From positions 14,221,215 through 14,285,214 of the forward strand of contig OX637346.1 of assembly GCA_951799405.1 (NCBI GenBank): 64,000 nucleotides of DNA, read 5' to 3'. Both the position numbers and the translations under genes were made by a program. Shown in pieces: positions 11,161-21,829 of this stretch. Position 1 is the first letter of the stretch. The number at the start of each line of letters is the position of its first letter. A model generated the notes under the pieces. The model was given only the letters and a program-made list of their open reading frames with translations. It did no database searches and was not told where the DNA came from. The DNA comes from Agapetus fuscipes (Eukaryota > Arthropoda > Insecta > Trichoptera > Glossosomatidae).

Positions 11161-11530
11161 CTATTTACTAAAAAAAATAAAAATTGGTGCACAAATGAAG
11201 AGATGAAGAAATCATTACGAAATTAAAACAGTCTATGGTTCTTTTTTCATGAAAAGAATCACAGTGAACTGTTAAGTCACAGCTTTGTTATCTTTTCTTT
11301 TGTATTTTCACCAATAGGAGCTCTCCATTTTCAAAAAGACCTATAAACTTTTTAAATTAAATGTTTCATTAAATGATTTATTAACAATCAAAATGTAAAC
11401 AAAATACTAATCAAAAGTTTTCAAAATAAAGCCAAAGAAAAACTTTTGAAACAGACTTCATTGTTCTGCACCGCAAGTCCTCAACCTTTTTTTTTTGTAA
11501 CACATTTTATTTGAAATGGTATCTACGTGG

Positions 11531-11746
11531 CAGAGGCGTGCATCCCATACAGGCACATGCGCCTAATAGTTAGGCAATATATGGTAAAAAATGCATTTAA
11601 GTTTGATATTGAGATTTAAAATTCAAAATTTGAATTCTATTGGAGGCATCGTTGGCACTTCAATCAATTTTAAATGAGCTTTTTCAAAGGAATGGGGGAA
11701 AATATTTATCTGAAATGTATTTGCCTATACCCTATGCACGCGCCTG
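11531..11746. mobile_element. hAT-type MITE with 8-bp target duplication
   Basis: Starts CAGAGGCGTGCAT and ends ATGCACGCGCCTG. Flanked by perfect 8-bp direct repeats ctacgtgg (11,523-11,530 and 11,747-11,754). CAG...CTG ends plus an 8-bp duplication define the hAT superfamily. No coding capacity (216 bp). Confidence 0.9.
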
Positions 11747-12270
11747 CTACGTGGCATAATCTTTCTATTTACAAAGATACCTCATAAAGTCTAAAACTAA
11801 ATTCATCGTTAAAGTTGTAACAAAAATTATGCTTGATTGATACAGCGTTTATCATTTTGATATTTCATGTATAAACATTTTTCATGTTTTTTTTTGTGAT
11901 CTGGATCGAGCGTGTTCGTCTGTAAAGGGTCTCCAACAACTATGATTATAATTCCAGGCCCTCTACAGGCCCTGAGGTCAAATTTACTGAATCATGGAGC
12001 GAACCGAGATTCGCAACAGATGCGTCACGCGAACTGCATTCACCGACACAGAAAACTGGCTGATCGGAAACCAAAACATTCTGATGCTATCCGATCGTAC
12101 CTACCTACCCCCTTGAAATAATGCCATGGTCAAGTTAACAAAGAAAAACAAGGCAGTTTTTGAATAAATGCGATTAAGGTTGGACCTCCCAGATTGATTT
12201 GAAAGATTGTTTTTTTGTTAACGATCCGTCAATGGTAGCCAAATACAGGTTGTAGACCATTGTAGACTGA

Positions 12271-12481
12271 CAGTGCTATTCTTAGACATTCTAGTCGTCC
12301 GTTGAGCCCACGCTTTGACAAACAAATGATGCCTGGGCTGGAAGTCTCATCACCACGGTCGTTCCTACCTACCGAATTTTGGTAATATTTCTATGAAGAC
12401 AAATCAGCTGTTGACTTGCGGCCATCTTCCGTTCTGCATCATTAGTTTGTGACGACTAAAATGTCTAAGAATAGCACCGTT
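12271..12481. mobile_element. MITE F copy 2
   Basis: cagtgctattcttagacatt ... tgtctaagaatagcaccg. The right arm is shortened after gcatcattagtttg. Confidence 0.8.
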
Positions 12482-12767
12482 TGGTGTTTGTCGAAAATTG
12501 ATCCCAAGTAAACCAGCGCAAAAAAACAGCTTTTATTTCATACGAAGCTCCTGTATCATTTAAAGTTGTGTATCAAATATATTTACTTGATATTTAGACT
12601 TGAAATAAATTACACACTTAATTTTTTTATAAAAGTCTAAAATCATCACCAATATGTTTGAATTTAATTCATTAACCTTTCTGCAACTAAAAGATGAATC
12701 CACGGCTTTAGCATCCTTTAGGGGGAGATGCCAAAAAAAAATTACAAAAATACACGTATTGGCAGTG

Positions 12768-12910
12768 GCGGAATCTCAATAAAAGCAAATAGTTATTGCC
12801 TTACTTAATTAAGAACGAAATGGTTCGATTACAAATTATTTGATGTGATTCTAAACTTCACAACACCTCGAAATGAAAGATAGATACATAATATTATGTA
12901 CGCACACATG
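12768..12910 (+). repeat. Repeat J copy
   Basis: agtggcggaatctcaataaa, gcaaatagttattgccttac and gaaagatagatacataatat align with 63,862-64,000. Confidence 0.65.
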
Positions 12911-13751
12911 GTTTTACGATAAAAAAATAATCTGCACTTTCAGAAATCGAAAAATTCCTTATTGTTGCCTACCCACGACTGAAATGCTGTGCTCATCCCT
13001 GTTATTATAAAACCCTATTTGTATTTGTATTACGTATTTGTAGACCAAGAAAAAGTTAAACAAACCCATGCAATAAAAACTGAAATTTTACACCTTTCTC
13101 TTTTGTATATTTCAAATCTCTATAGCTTGACATGAGTATAACCTAGGTGTGTTAAATCTTTAATTAACAAAAATTGTAACAAATTTTCTTATTCACTTAA
13201 AACTGGATCAACTAAGGTGGAGTTTAGCTATCTTTTATGCATAGACAAAGGCATTTTGATAGGGTACTAGATGACACACACTCACGCATACACACACAAA
13301 TACATACAAAAGACCTGCGTGACTAATGTTACGACATTTCCGGAATGAGATGTTGAACTCACGAAGTCATGCAGAGTAATTAAGGCACAAAGATGACACA
13401 AATAGGATTATCTGCTCTGTTGAAATGTTACATTAAAGCGACAGGTAAACAGAAAAATATACTACAAAGACCATAGCGTCGCTTTAAGCATAAAAATAAA
13501 ACTTATGTGAACAAAGTACACAAAGTTTCATTATCTACATTATATTTGATGTGATGAAATGAGGTGCACGCATTTGAAAATGACAAAAAGTTGTGAGGTC
13601 ACATCACATTCTAGGGCAAAAGCTAACTAATTATAATTTGTTATTGACTGCTAAAGAACCTTAACTATCTAGTAGAGATGTGAGCCAAAAAATTTCAACG
13701 TATGAAAAAGTAAAATTTGGAAATCAAATGAAAAAAGGTTTCGACTCTATC

Positions 13752-13870
13752 AGTGGTATTCTCAAATAGCAAAACCATGGCTCATCCGCAGCCTGCAGTG
13801 AATTTTCCATACAATAATGATAATCCGTAGACCAGCTGTGGAGCACATGTTTTGTGAATAGCACTGTATA
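13752..13870. mobile_element. MITE G copy
   Basis: gtggtattctcaaatagcaa ... ttttgtgaatagcactgtat; inner ccatggctcatccgcagcct. Confidence 0.72.
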
Positions 13871-14063
13871 AATTTAATTGCAAAGATATATCAAAACGTA
13901 GGACTCATATGCCCACAAGTAGACACGTGTAAATTCGCGCTTACGCACATGCCGCATGTGTACTGACAAAATGAAACCCAAATCTTCAAATGAGTAAAAG
14001 CCGTGCATCTCTTGCCGACCTTCACTGAAACAGGGCCCAGGGGTAACATATAAGTCAAGGGAC
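13866..14063 (-). repeat. Repeat A copy with internal deletion
   Basis: aattgcaaagatatatcaaa ... ctgaaacagggcccaggggt, then directly aacatataagtcaaggg; the central 'ggcaaagtgaacc' part is missing. Confidence 0.78.
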
Positions 14064-14419
14064 ATAAAAATATGCTACACAGATATGCATGAGTAGGCAC
14101 TAAGCATGTTTTCAAAGTACTTTATGTACTTACTAATACAAAGAATCTAGAATCCCGAGGCGTTTTCATGACATGAATAGTAACCAGACTGAAATAGGAA
14201 ATATTTAGTAATGATGGACAGTGGCCGAAGTATTTTATGGTATTTTTACTTCATTATAATTCAAAACGTCACGTCATATCTCTTATGTTGCCTTCACTAA
14301 TAAAGACACAGAGCTGGTTATATTTGTATGATTTATCTTCAGATTCCATCGAACCTTAAATTGAAAATAAAAGAGTAAGAAAAGGTTATTTAGGAAAATT
14401 AAGAAGTGGCTTGATAGTC

Positions 14420-14740
14420 TTATGGTCGATGGCTAAGTTGATAAAACGCGTGCGCTCGAAGCCAGACGGTGAGAGTTCGAATCGTCCAAAAGCGTCAGAC
14501 ACGCGTCTAACTTAAAGCATGGTACCGGCAAGGTTTACAGTACCGGGTTTTTTCACTTTACTCGAAGTATTGAGTATTCGAGAAAAATGTATGTGAACTT
14601 GTAAAGCACCCATGGCAAAACAAGTTTCAATACCTTTTTAGCCAGGGGTGCTTTACAAGTTCACATACATTTTTCTCGAATACACAATACTTCGAGTAAA
14701 GTGAAAAAACCCGTACTCAGGGTCCAGGACAGTTTAGAGA
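14420..14740 (+). mobile_element. tRNA-like SINE fragment containing a foldback MITE
   Basis: ggtcgatggctaagttgata and gagttcgaatcgtccaaaag form a SINE C-like head. At 'ggcaaggtttac' it is interrupted by a 170-bp palindrome at 14,544-14,713. Confidence 0.6.
14544..14713. mobile_element. Foldback MITE with 3-bp duplication
   Basis: Arms cgggttttttcactttactc and its complement, about 70 bp each, around a short loop (ggcaaaacaagtttc...). Flanked by TAC on both sides (14,541-14,543 and 14,714-14,716). Confidence 0.85.
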
Positions 14741-15046
14741 GCAGATACAACTTATAATAGCTGCCGTCCTTAATTCTGAAAATCAAGAGGTTTTTACTTG
14801 CCAAAATTCAAAAAGTTGCTTACAAATGCAGCTTAGATATTTAGATGTCTGGAAAAATTGACCAATTTAAATACCAAATATTTACATATCCTCACTCATC
14901 CTTACATACCCTAACTCTTCATTAACACACCTTTATACATTCATATCTATTATTTTCTTTTTTAATTTTCTTTTTGTATTTTGGACTCAATGTGTAATAT
15001 TGATTGTATAACTCAAAGAAAGAAGAAAAAGTAGTAATAAAATTAA

Positions 15047-15260
15047 GGGCATGTTGCACCAAGCTCCAATCACTATTTGATGGACACATCAAGACCTCGG
15101 TTAAATATTTCTCGGAAGTGGGTAATATTATGATGGAATTTAAACAACAAAGATGATGTGCATCAGCGGACTTACGTATATGCAAACAAATTTTTGATTT
15201 GATGGGAGAAATCACACTTAATTTTGATTTTTATCTGATTGGAGTTTGGTGCAACAGGCC
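15047..15260. mobile_element. MITE K, complete copy
   Basis: Terminal inverted repeats gggcatgttgcaccaagctc and its partner gagtttggtgcaacaggcc. The interior contains cctcggttaaatatttctcg. Confidence 0.82.
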
Positions 15261-15584
15261 TCTAACTTAAAAAATAAGTAGGTAACCTAGTTCTAGTCTT
15301 ATTAAAATTGTTATTGCATAAAGCTGATAAAGTGAGGCTTCATAGTTATTGCCGGTTTGTGTATGCGGTCATCCAAAACACAGCATTGAGGTGGAATCTG
15401 AAATTACGATGCTCTGTAGAATGGCGTTGCGGTCACTTTTTGCAACACCTGCCGCTAAGCGAAGAATTTATTTCAAAACAGTCTATTTCTGGCTGCAGAA
15501 AGAGAGAAATCAAAATTTCCTTAAAATACATATTTAAATATCGTATGTACATATTGATGGATAAGACTGAATCGAAAAAGGTAT

Positions 15585-15670
15585 GCTAGGATAGGAAAAA
15601 ATGGATGCAAATCTGCAGAGGCTCTGACCACCCATAGCGGAAGAGACAGATTTATAGTTACAGTTTAGGG
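15585..15670 (+). pseudogene. LINE 3' relic
   Basis: aggataggaaaaaatggatg ... cagaggctctgaccacccat, DRKKWMQICRGSDHP-like. Confidence 0.5.
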
Positions 15671-15834
15671 AAGGGATGGAATTGTAATTTTTATAAATAT
15701 GAAGGACATGATGTAGGTATATCAAGAAAGAATAAAATTGAAAAAATTTATTCCTGTTGAACATTTTTTGTAATTTAAGATTAGGTTGATACCTTTTTTT
15801 GTATGTTTTATGGTAGAAGCCTATACAACACACA

Positions 15835-15992
15835 ACCTAACACTACGCAGCAAACAGCCCTGTTGCAAAGGATTAAGACATTAACTGCCTCATCAACACC
15901 TCTGTGACACTACAAAAAGTATCATATTATACTCCTAAATTCTCTGAAATCTAGGGAGTCTCACGCACAGGATTCCTTAAAAAAAAACAAAC
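15835..15992 (+). mobile_element. LINE/SINE B-type 3' tail fragment
   Basis: acacctctgtgacactacaa ... tctagggagtctcacgcaca, ggattccttaaaaaaaaac. Confidence 0.6.
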
Positions 15993-16017
15993 TAAGTTAC
16001 AATTGGGGTTACAACAT

Positions 16018-16128
16018 GTTTGATCCGTAGATGATCCATGGATCATCAATTTTCTGTATCTAAAATTCACGTTAGGTGGCGGTTGAGCCATGGATTTGCT
16101 GTGTGTGAATAACACCGTATGAATTTGT
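16018..16128. mobile_element. MITE G copy
   Basis: atccgtagatgatccatgga ... gagccatggatttgctgtgt, ending tgaataacaccgtat. Confidence 0.72.
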
Positions 16129-16440
16129 TTCCCCCGGTCGTCATAATATGTTAACTGTGTTTTGAGTCCATTTCAATTTAGAACTATTAGGTTTTTCTTT
16201 ATTTTATAATCCGAAGTTTATTTTTGTAAATAGTAGATCAAAAGGTCTAAATTTAGATAATGAAAATACTAAATATTTTTATTGTGTTGGGGGAAAAAAA
16301 CAGTAGATACATAGGTACTCCAAAAATTACGGCCAAGTTATTGTTTCTACCCTTTTTTATGTGAAAAAAACATGAATTATTTTTTTCCAAGTGCAAGGTG
16401 TTGAAAATAAAATATCGTGGAATTACAATATATAATGACT

Positions 16441-16470
16441 AGGGGCGTTGCCCCTGGCTGCTACGCAGCC
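16441..16470. repeat. Two abutting perfect hairpins
   Basis: AGGGGC-gtt-GCCCCT followed without gap by GGCTGC-tac-GCAGCC, GC-rich in an AT-rich setting. Confidence 0.85.
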
Positions 16471-16681
16471 CAACCCCTTAACATTTGGTGAATGTGTATA
16501 TTGCGCATAGTTTCCTCGCGTTAAAATTCGGAAAACTTGTAAAATAAAAACATACAGCCTTTGTTAAAGAACATCGACCACCCATAGTTTAAAAAATGGT
16601 TCACTTTGCAGATTTCAGCTGTGTTTCAGGGAAGATTGGCAAGAGTTGCAGGGCTTATAATAATTTGAGATTGGGTTTTTG

Positions 16682-17147
16682 TTTTTTTTTTTTTTTTTTT
16701 TTTTTTCCTGTCCTGAAATCCTGTGCGGGAGACTCCCTAGATTCTAAAGACTCTAGGGGTCTATGACACTTGTAGTGCCGCAGAGGTGTACGAGCTTGGT
16801 CGTCGCTACAAAGCGCCTATACTCAAGCAAGACCCAGTTGCTGTAAGGCTGGATGGACCTTTGGTGACTGGTCATTGGTAAAGGTTTATGAATTTTTCAA
16901 CCCAGCGAAGAGCACATTCGAAATATAAATGGTATATTTTTGTGCTCCGCCGGGATCTGAATCTACAACCTTCCATTTACGAGTCCGAAGTGTTGCCACT
17001 ACGGACTACGGACCGGTCCAAGATGCCAACGACACGCGGTGTACCTGAGCGGTTACCCATCCAAGTACTGTCCGCGCCCAATGTTGCTTAACTTCGGTGA
17101 TCTATGGGAACCGGTGCTTTCAACATGGTAACGTCGTTGACAAATGT
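16682..17147 (-). mobile_element. SINE B, full-length 5S-tRNA composite copy with poly(A)
   Basis: On the minus strand the order is: 5S rRNA-like module (17,141-17,024), tRNA-like module (about 17,018-16,942, A-box- and B-box-like), body, a LINE-type 3' tail ending in cgcacaggatt, and a run of A. It sits inside a repeat A copy (16,569-16,680 continuing at 17,149-17,262). It is the clearest full-length member. Confidence 0.85.
17024..17141 (-). repeat. 5S rRNA-derived head of SINE B
   Basis: The reverse complement reads like insect 5S rRNA: AACATTGGGCGCGGACAGTA then CTTGGATGGGTAACCGCTCA and CACCGCGTGTCGTTGGC. It carries scattered substitutions and is fused directly to a tRNA-like segment, so it is part of the SINE, not a 5S gene. 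Confidence 0.85.
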
Positions 17148-18049
17148 TGTAAGTCAACATGCATTATGTGTAAGCGCGAACTTATATCTGTCTGCTTGTG
17201 GGAATGCATTTAATATGAATCTCAAATGGTATGTATCTTTACAACTTAGATTATAGAACTTAACAAAATAATTTCCTTGACTTATAGGTTAGTATGTGGC
17301 TGACCACCCATACTGTAAGAATGGTTTACCATGAAAATTTTATCTCTGTTTGAGGAAAAGTCGGTAAGAGTTGCAGGGCTTATGTTCATTTGAGATTAGT
17401 TTTTTATTTTGTAAGTCCACATGGGGCATTTGTAAGCGCGAACTTATACCTGTCTGCTTGTGGGAATGCATTTAATATGAATCTCAAATGGTATGTATCT
17501 TTGCAACTTAGATTATAGAACTTAACAAAATAATTTCCTTGACTTATAGGTTAGTATGTGGCTGACCACCCATACTGTAAGAATGGTTCACCATGCAAAT
17601 TTTATCTCTGTGTGAGGAAAAGTCGGCAAGAGTTGCAGGCCTTATGTTCATTTAAGATTAGTTTTTTTTATTTTGCAAGTCCACATTGGGCATTTGTAAG
17701 CGTGAACTTGTACCTGTCTGCGTGTGGGAATGCATTTAATATGAATCTTAAATGGTATGTATCTTTGCAACTTAGATTATGTAAAGAAATACTAAAAAAA
17801 TTATTCTTGACTTATAGGTTGGTATGAGGCTGACCACCCATACTATAAAAAAAGGTTTACTTTGCAAATTTCACCTTTGTTTCAGGGAAGGTTGGCAAGA
17901 GTTGCAGGGCTTATGTTCATTTGGAATGGGCTGTTATGTTGTAAGTACACATGCAGCATATGTAAGCGGGAACTTATACATATCTGCTTGTGGGAATGCA
18001 TTTAATATAAATCTTAAATGATATATATGTTTGCAACTTAGATTACAGA

Positions 18050-18857
18050 TTGAAATCCATTTTTATTTGGCTTTTTTTTTTTTTAATTTGCATGAAATAA
18101 AAGAAAATGTAAAAAAAACTTTCACGTTTTGCCGCTAGATGTCAATATTGTTCCATACATTTTCAGTGTGAACAAACAGATTTTTTGCTAAAAGTTTTCA
18201 TACATTTGTAAACACACACGCGAAAGCTCGCAGCATTGCAGTATATATACAAAAATTAATTTGCCATAGGTCATGAATGTGTTTCATCTGCTGTGATGGC
18301 ATTGGTTTTGAAAATCGAAACTTGACGACGAAAGACGACGACGAAGGGCAATATAATAAAGGATATTTAGAGAATGAAAAACCTTGTAGATGTTCACGAA
18401 ACTAAATTGGATTCAGGGTTAAAAGAACTCATTTGTGTGGTCGTGAAAAATAACAGTGAACTTGAAATTTTCTCCGACCTTTTATATTTTATATTACTTC
18501 TGCAAAAAACATGAAATTCTGTAAGTGCTTTTAACATGAGATGATGTTGTATCTATTGAAATTTCACAGCTAGTTGTGTCACTTGTGAGAAATCCCAAAA
18601 TAAATATTAAACATCAGATCACTATGTATATGAGTAGTTACCGAAGCATATTCGGGCGCGTATATTTGACAAACTGTCACATCACTTTTAAATTATTTTC
18701 CAGGAAATAGAAGATTAAAATTTTGCTTGCAAGACAAATTACTATTTTTTACAACGTAAGTAAGGAAATACCTAAATATATATATATATGTAATCGAACG
18801 CTTCCGCCAATTTTTTTTGTACAAATTAAGTTTTACGAAAATTAAATAAGCAACGCA
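18050..18857. other. No recognisable gene
   Basis: AT-rich, with a poly(T) run at 18,071 and a (TA)n run near 18,775-18,789. Nothing repeat-like elsewhere in the window matches it. Confidence 0.5.
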
Positions 18858-19160
18858 ACTAAGCTAAACATGCAGTGTAAATTCTGTTCTCTCCGAAGAG
18901 GACGAATTAGGCGAGTGAACCTGTCTATTTTTAGAGGTAAGAGGGCCGGTATTCGCCAACCACTTCAGTTGAAGTGGGGGTTTCATAGCTCCCGAGGGGG
19001 CTGGCACTCATTTATTGTGAAAGCTGAGTAAACCTTTCATTTTGGGTTCGAAATAAACACCGAAACGAGAAATAATTTCTGACAACCTCGTTCGGATTCA
19101 AACCCGAGCTCTCGGCATGGAGTGGAAGCACTCTACCAACTGAGCTATCGACAGGACTAA
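18858..19160 (-). mobile_element. SINE C copy
   Basis: The reverse complement starts tcctgtcgatagctcagttg. It carries gtttgaatccg as B-box, and the body agrees with the 43.6-kb copy. Only about 200 bp from the putative exon at 19.4 kb. Confidence 0.82.
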
Positions 19161-19226
19161 TTAAGCAATCAAATTTGATGTGCCAATCAAATATTGATTG
19201 TAGGTTGGTGCAACAGGCCCTTACAG
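19161..19226. mobile_element. MITE K fragment
   Basis: caatcaaatttgatgtgcca ... gtaggttggtgcaacaggcc; matches the short foldback at 48.8 kb. Confidence 0.65.
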
Positions 19227-19424
19227 TTTTACCGTCAGCTATAACCATTTCACAAGGTGTAACCACAGCCTCCTTCTCTTTATTTGACTCATCTCTGTAT
19301 TCATCACTCTTCTAATCCTCTGATTAGTGTTTGAAGTAATTATGATTACTATTTAAGCGACTTCATAGTTTGACGTCCATGTCAGCTGCCAGGTCATTGT
19401 ACATATTATTATGCAGGTACCTGC

Positions 19425-19562
19425 CAGCCAGTGTTGCCTTTGTGACCTGTCCGTAACGATTTTTTAAATATTCATGCCGCTTTTCATCTTCATCTTGTCC
19501 CCAGGCTGAGCCAGCGGCGGCCTGGCTTCCTCTTCCTCTTCCACTTCCGCCTTTGCCTTGGG
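19425..19562 (-). CDS. Putative internal exon, unassigned; weakly PPP1R14-like
   Basis: On the minus strand a strong acceptor (ttgtttcttcccccaag) at about 19,563-19,579 precedes an open segment. It encodes a Gly/Arg/Ala-rich stretch and then DEDEKRHEYLKNRYGQVTK. A possible donor, CAG|GTACCT, follows near 19,424; without it the frame stays open to a TGA at 19,363. The acidic-basic composition is unlike the repeats around it. KRHEYLKNRYG loosely resembles RREKFLTAKYG of the PPP1R14-like exon on the same strand 19 kb away, but the key Thr is absent. The donor phase (2) does not match that exon's start (phase 0), so they are not simply joined. I do not recognise the gene, and chance remains possible. 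Confidence 0.35.
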
Positions 19563-19857
19563 GGAAGAAACAACTTCTCATTAACTCTTCGTTCAATATT
19601 CATGCGCAGGCTTGTCCGAAAATATTTTGGGAAATCACATTTCGATTGAGTTGATTTGGAATATTACATTGTTATGATTTTAGTTGGGTTCTATTAATCA
19701 AACTGCAATTTTATTTTACACAATGTCGGCTTAAAATGTACTGATTTCTAGCTCTTGTTTATCGACTTCACGGCTCAAAGTTTTAATCGATTCTGATCTC
19801 TCACACAATTGCGGTCCAAATATATAGCGTAAAAATAGACGCCTCTCGCATATTCTC

Positions 19858-19970
19858 GCATAACTCCTGCCGACCTTCCCTGAAACAGGGGTGAGATTGG
19901 CAACGTGAACCATTTTCTACAGCATGGGTGGTCAACCGCGGCGCATACCAACCTATACGTCAAGGAACAT
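19858..19970 (-). repeat. Repeat A, one-half copy
   Basis: cgaccttccctgaaacaggg ... caacctatacgtcaaggaa. Confidence 0.8.
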
Positions 19971-20664
19971 ACACAACAAATTACATTTAGTTCTAGTTTG
20001 ATTCGAGATCGAGTTCGAGTTTTAGCGCTAACACGTGAAAATGAATTATTGTTGTATCTAAAAGCTGTTGTATTGTAACATTGAGGGTCTACAATGCACA
20101 CGTAATTATACAGCAACACACAAAGAGTTCACGCATCATGAGTATGAGCGCTGAATATTTCAGGATTTGCGAACCAACCCAGAGAACTGCATTCGAGGAA
20201 TCCTCAGGGCAAACGAGTTTGGAACGGTGTCAGTGCAAAGTAATGTACCAACACCTGGCAAAAAATAATCTTAGGAAATGTGAACGCTTGCTAAGTACTT
20301 AGGCCCGGTATTTTCGACGTAAACATAGCGACTTTATACTGAATGAAAAGGACTTACTTATGCCAATCGTGTAAGTACTTTTTTTTAAATTAATTTAAAG
20401 CCATACATGCTAACGTTGAAAATACCATAAAATAATCTACAGCGGTACACGGATCGTAATGAACGTGGTTGAAAATGAAACTAACGACGCCATGTTTAAA
20501 TAAAGCACTTTTGACAGTAAACCATGACGTTGACTGTGTTCAGCTGTGTTGCTTTAATCGTGATTCTCATTTTATATTTTCATAAACAACACGATTGACA
20601 TTCCTCAAGTAAAAATGAATGTTATAAATTAAGAAGTATTTTGGTAAATGGTTATAAATTAAGA

Positions 20665-20895
20665 AGTATTTTGGTAGATGGGCTGGTCACATAATCAGAA
20701 TGAACGACAACAACTCTACAAAACGCCTCACACTCTCAAAAATGCGATAGATCGACAACGTCAACGCGGATACATCTGTGATGCAAGTGAGAAATTGGAG
20801 CACGAGGGCAACAAACCGACAAGAATGGAAGAAACTCCTGGATTCAGCCAAGGCCCTCCCAGGGCTGTCGAGCTTATGATGATAATGATGAAAAG
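20665..20895 (+). pseudogene. RTE-like LINE 3' relic, frameshifted
   Basis: RWAGHIIRMNDNN in one frame and, after frameshifts, EWKKLLDSAKALPGLSSL and stop, then tgatgataatgatgaaaa tail. Confidence 0.65.
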
Positions 20896-21479
20896 AAAAA
20901 TAATTTTATCAGTTCATGTCATATCAGAGCTCTCGCTCAAATGTCACCTAGGTTCATTAAGATCCGTGCACCACTGTAAGTAAATATGAGCACTTGCAAA
21001 GTACTTAGTGAATACAAGTAGGTACTTTGACTGTTGCAGGAACTTCGCGGCTTTGTGAGCCCCACAATATTCAAAACGACGCGGTCGTTGTTTGCCGACA
21101 TTTACATACAGTCGCTGCTTTATGGCTCAGGTGGAACAAAACAAAATGGTAATTAAATGGAGGTGATGCCGGTGCTAGGTGTACTCAGTACTGGAACACA
21201 CTCCACGCATATTGCACACAAACGCAGCGCAGTAGTCATTAGCAGTGCTGTGAGAACTCATAGTGCTTTGTGTGAATTCTGACGAATTTGTTGGTTGAAA
21301 TGCTAGCACATATCACAACGACTTGCATTATTTGTCCTATGCATATATGAACTCAGTGATCTGAACGCAAAAATGATACGCATACTCTTACAGCACCATT
21401 TTGCGGTATCACGTACACGTTAGAGAAATAATAATATGATCCTCAAAACTATAATTGACTGTCTGGAAGAAGATTTGAC

Positions 21480-21825
21480 AAGTTCGTACAAGAAGCACTC
21501 CAAGGAAAATTTAAGCTTGCCCTATTCAAAACCAACATCAATCGTCACTTCCTTTCAGTGTCTCAAAACAAAGAAGGATGGGTGCCCTTGGCGTGGTTGG
21601 AGCCACTAAACGGCGCCCAAGAAAAGAAAAAGTAAATGATCCAACTATACATCGTATGGGTATATGTGAAGCCAACGTAACGCAGCACACATCACAACAC
21701 TACGCAGCTAACATCCCTGCAAGACATCAACCGCCTCATCGCCAACGCCTCTGCGGCACTACAGCAATTGTCATAAATCCCTTGAGTCTCTGAAATCTAA
21801 GAAGTTTTCCGGACAGGCTTCATTA
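21480..21825 (+). pseudogene. LINE ORF2 C-terminus and 3' tail shared with SINE B
   Basis: KFKLALFKTNINRHFLSVSQ then NKEGWVPLAWLEPLNGAQEK and stop at about 21,630. The 3' UTR ends gcctctgcggcactacagca ... gacaggcttcattaaaaaaa, which matches the 3' tail of the 5S-bearing SINE B copies. Confidence 0.7.
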
Positions 21826-21829
21826 AAAA

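Larger units (their letters stand above)
16569..18049 (+). repeat. Tandem cluster of four repeat A units
   Basis: Units begin at about 16,569 (split by SINE B, resuming at 17,149-17,262), 17,271, 17,533 and 17,812, with a period of about 262-279 bp. Each runs cttgacttataggttagtat ... gcaagagttgcagggcttat ... gcaacttagatta. The joining sequence tatagaacttaacaaaataa is conserved between units, so the array arose by local duplication. Confidence 0.88.

Noticed and set aside
17024..17141. Possible 5S rRNA gene
   Set aside because: Several substitutions, no terminator, and direct fusion to the tRNA-like SINE body in two copies.
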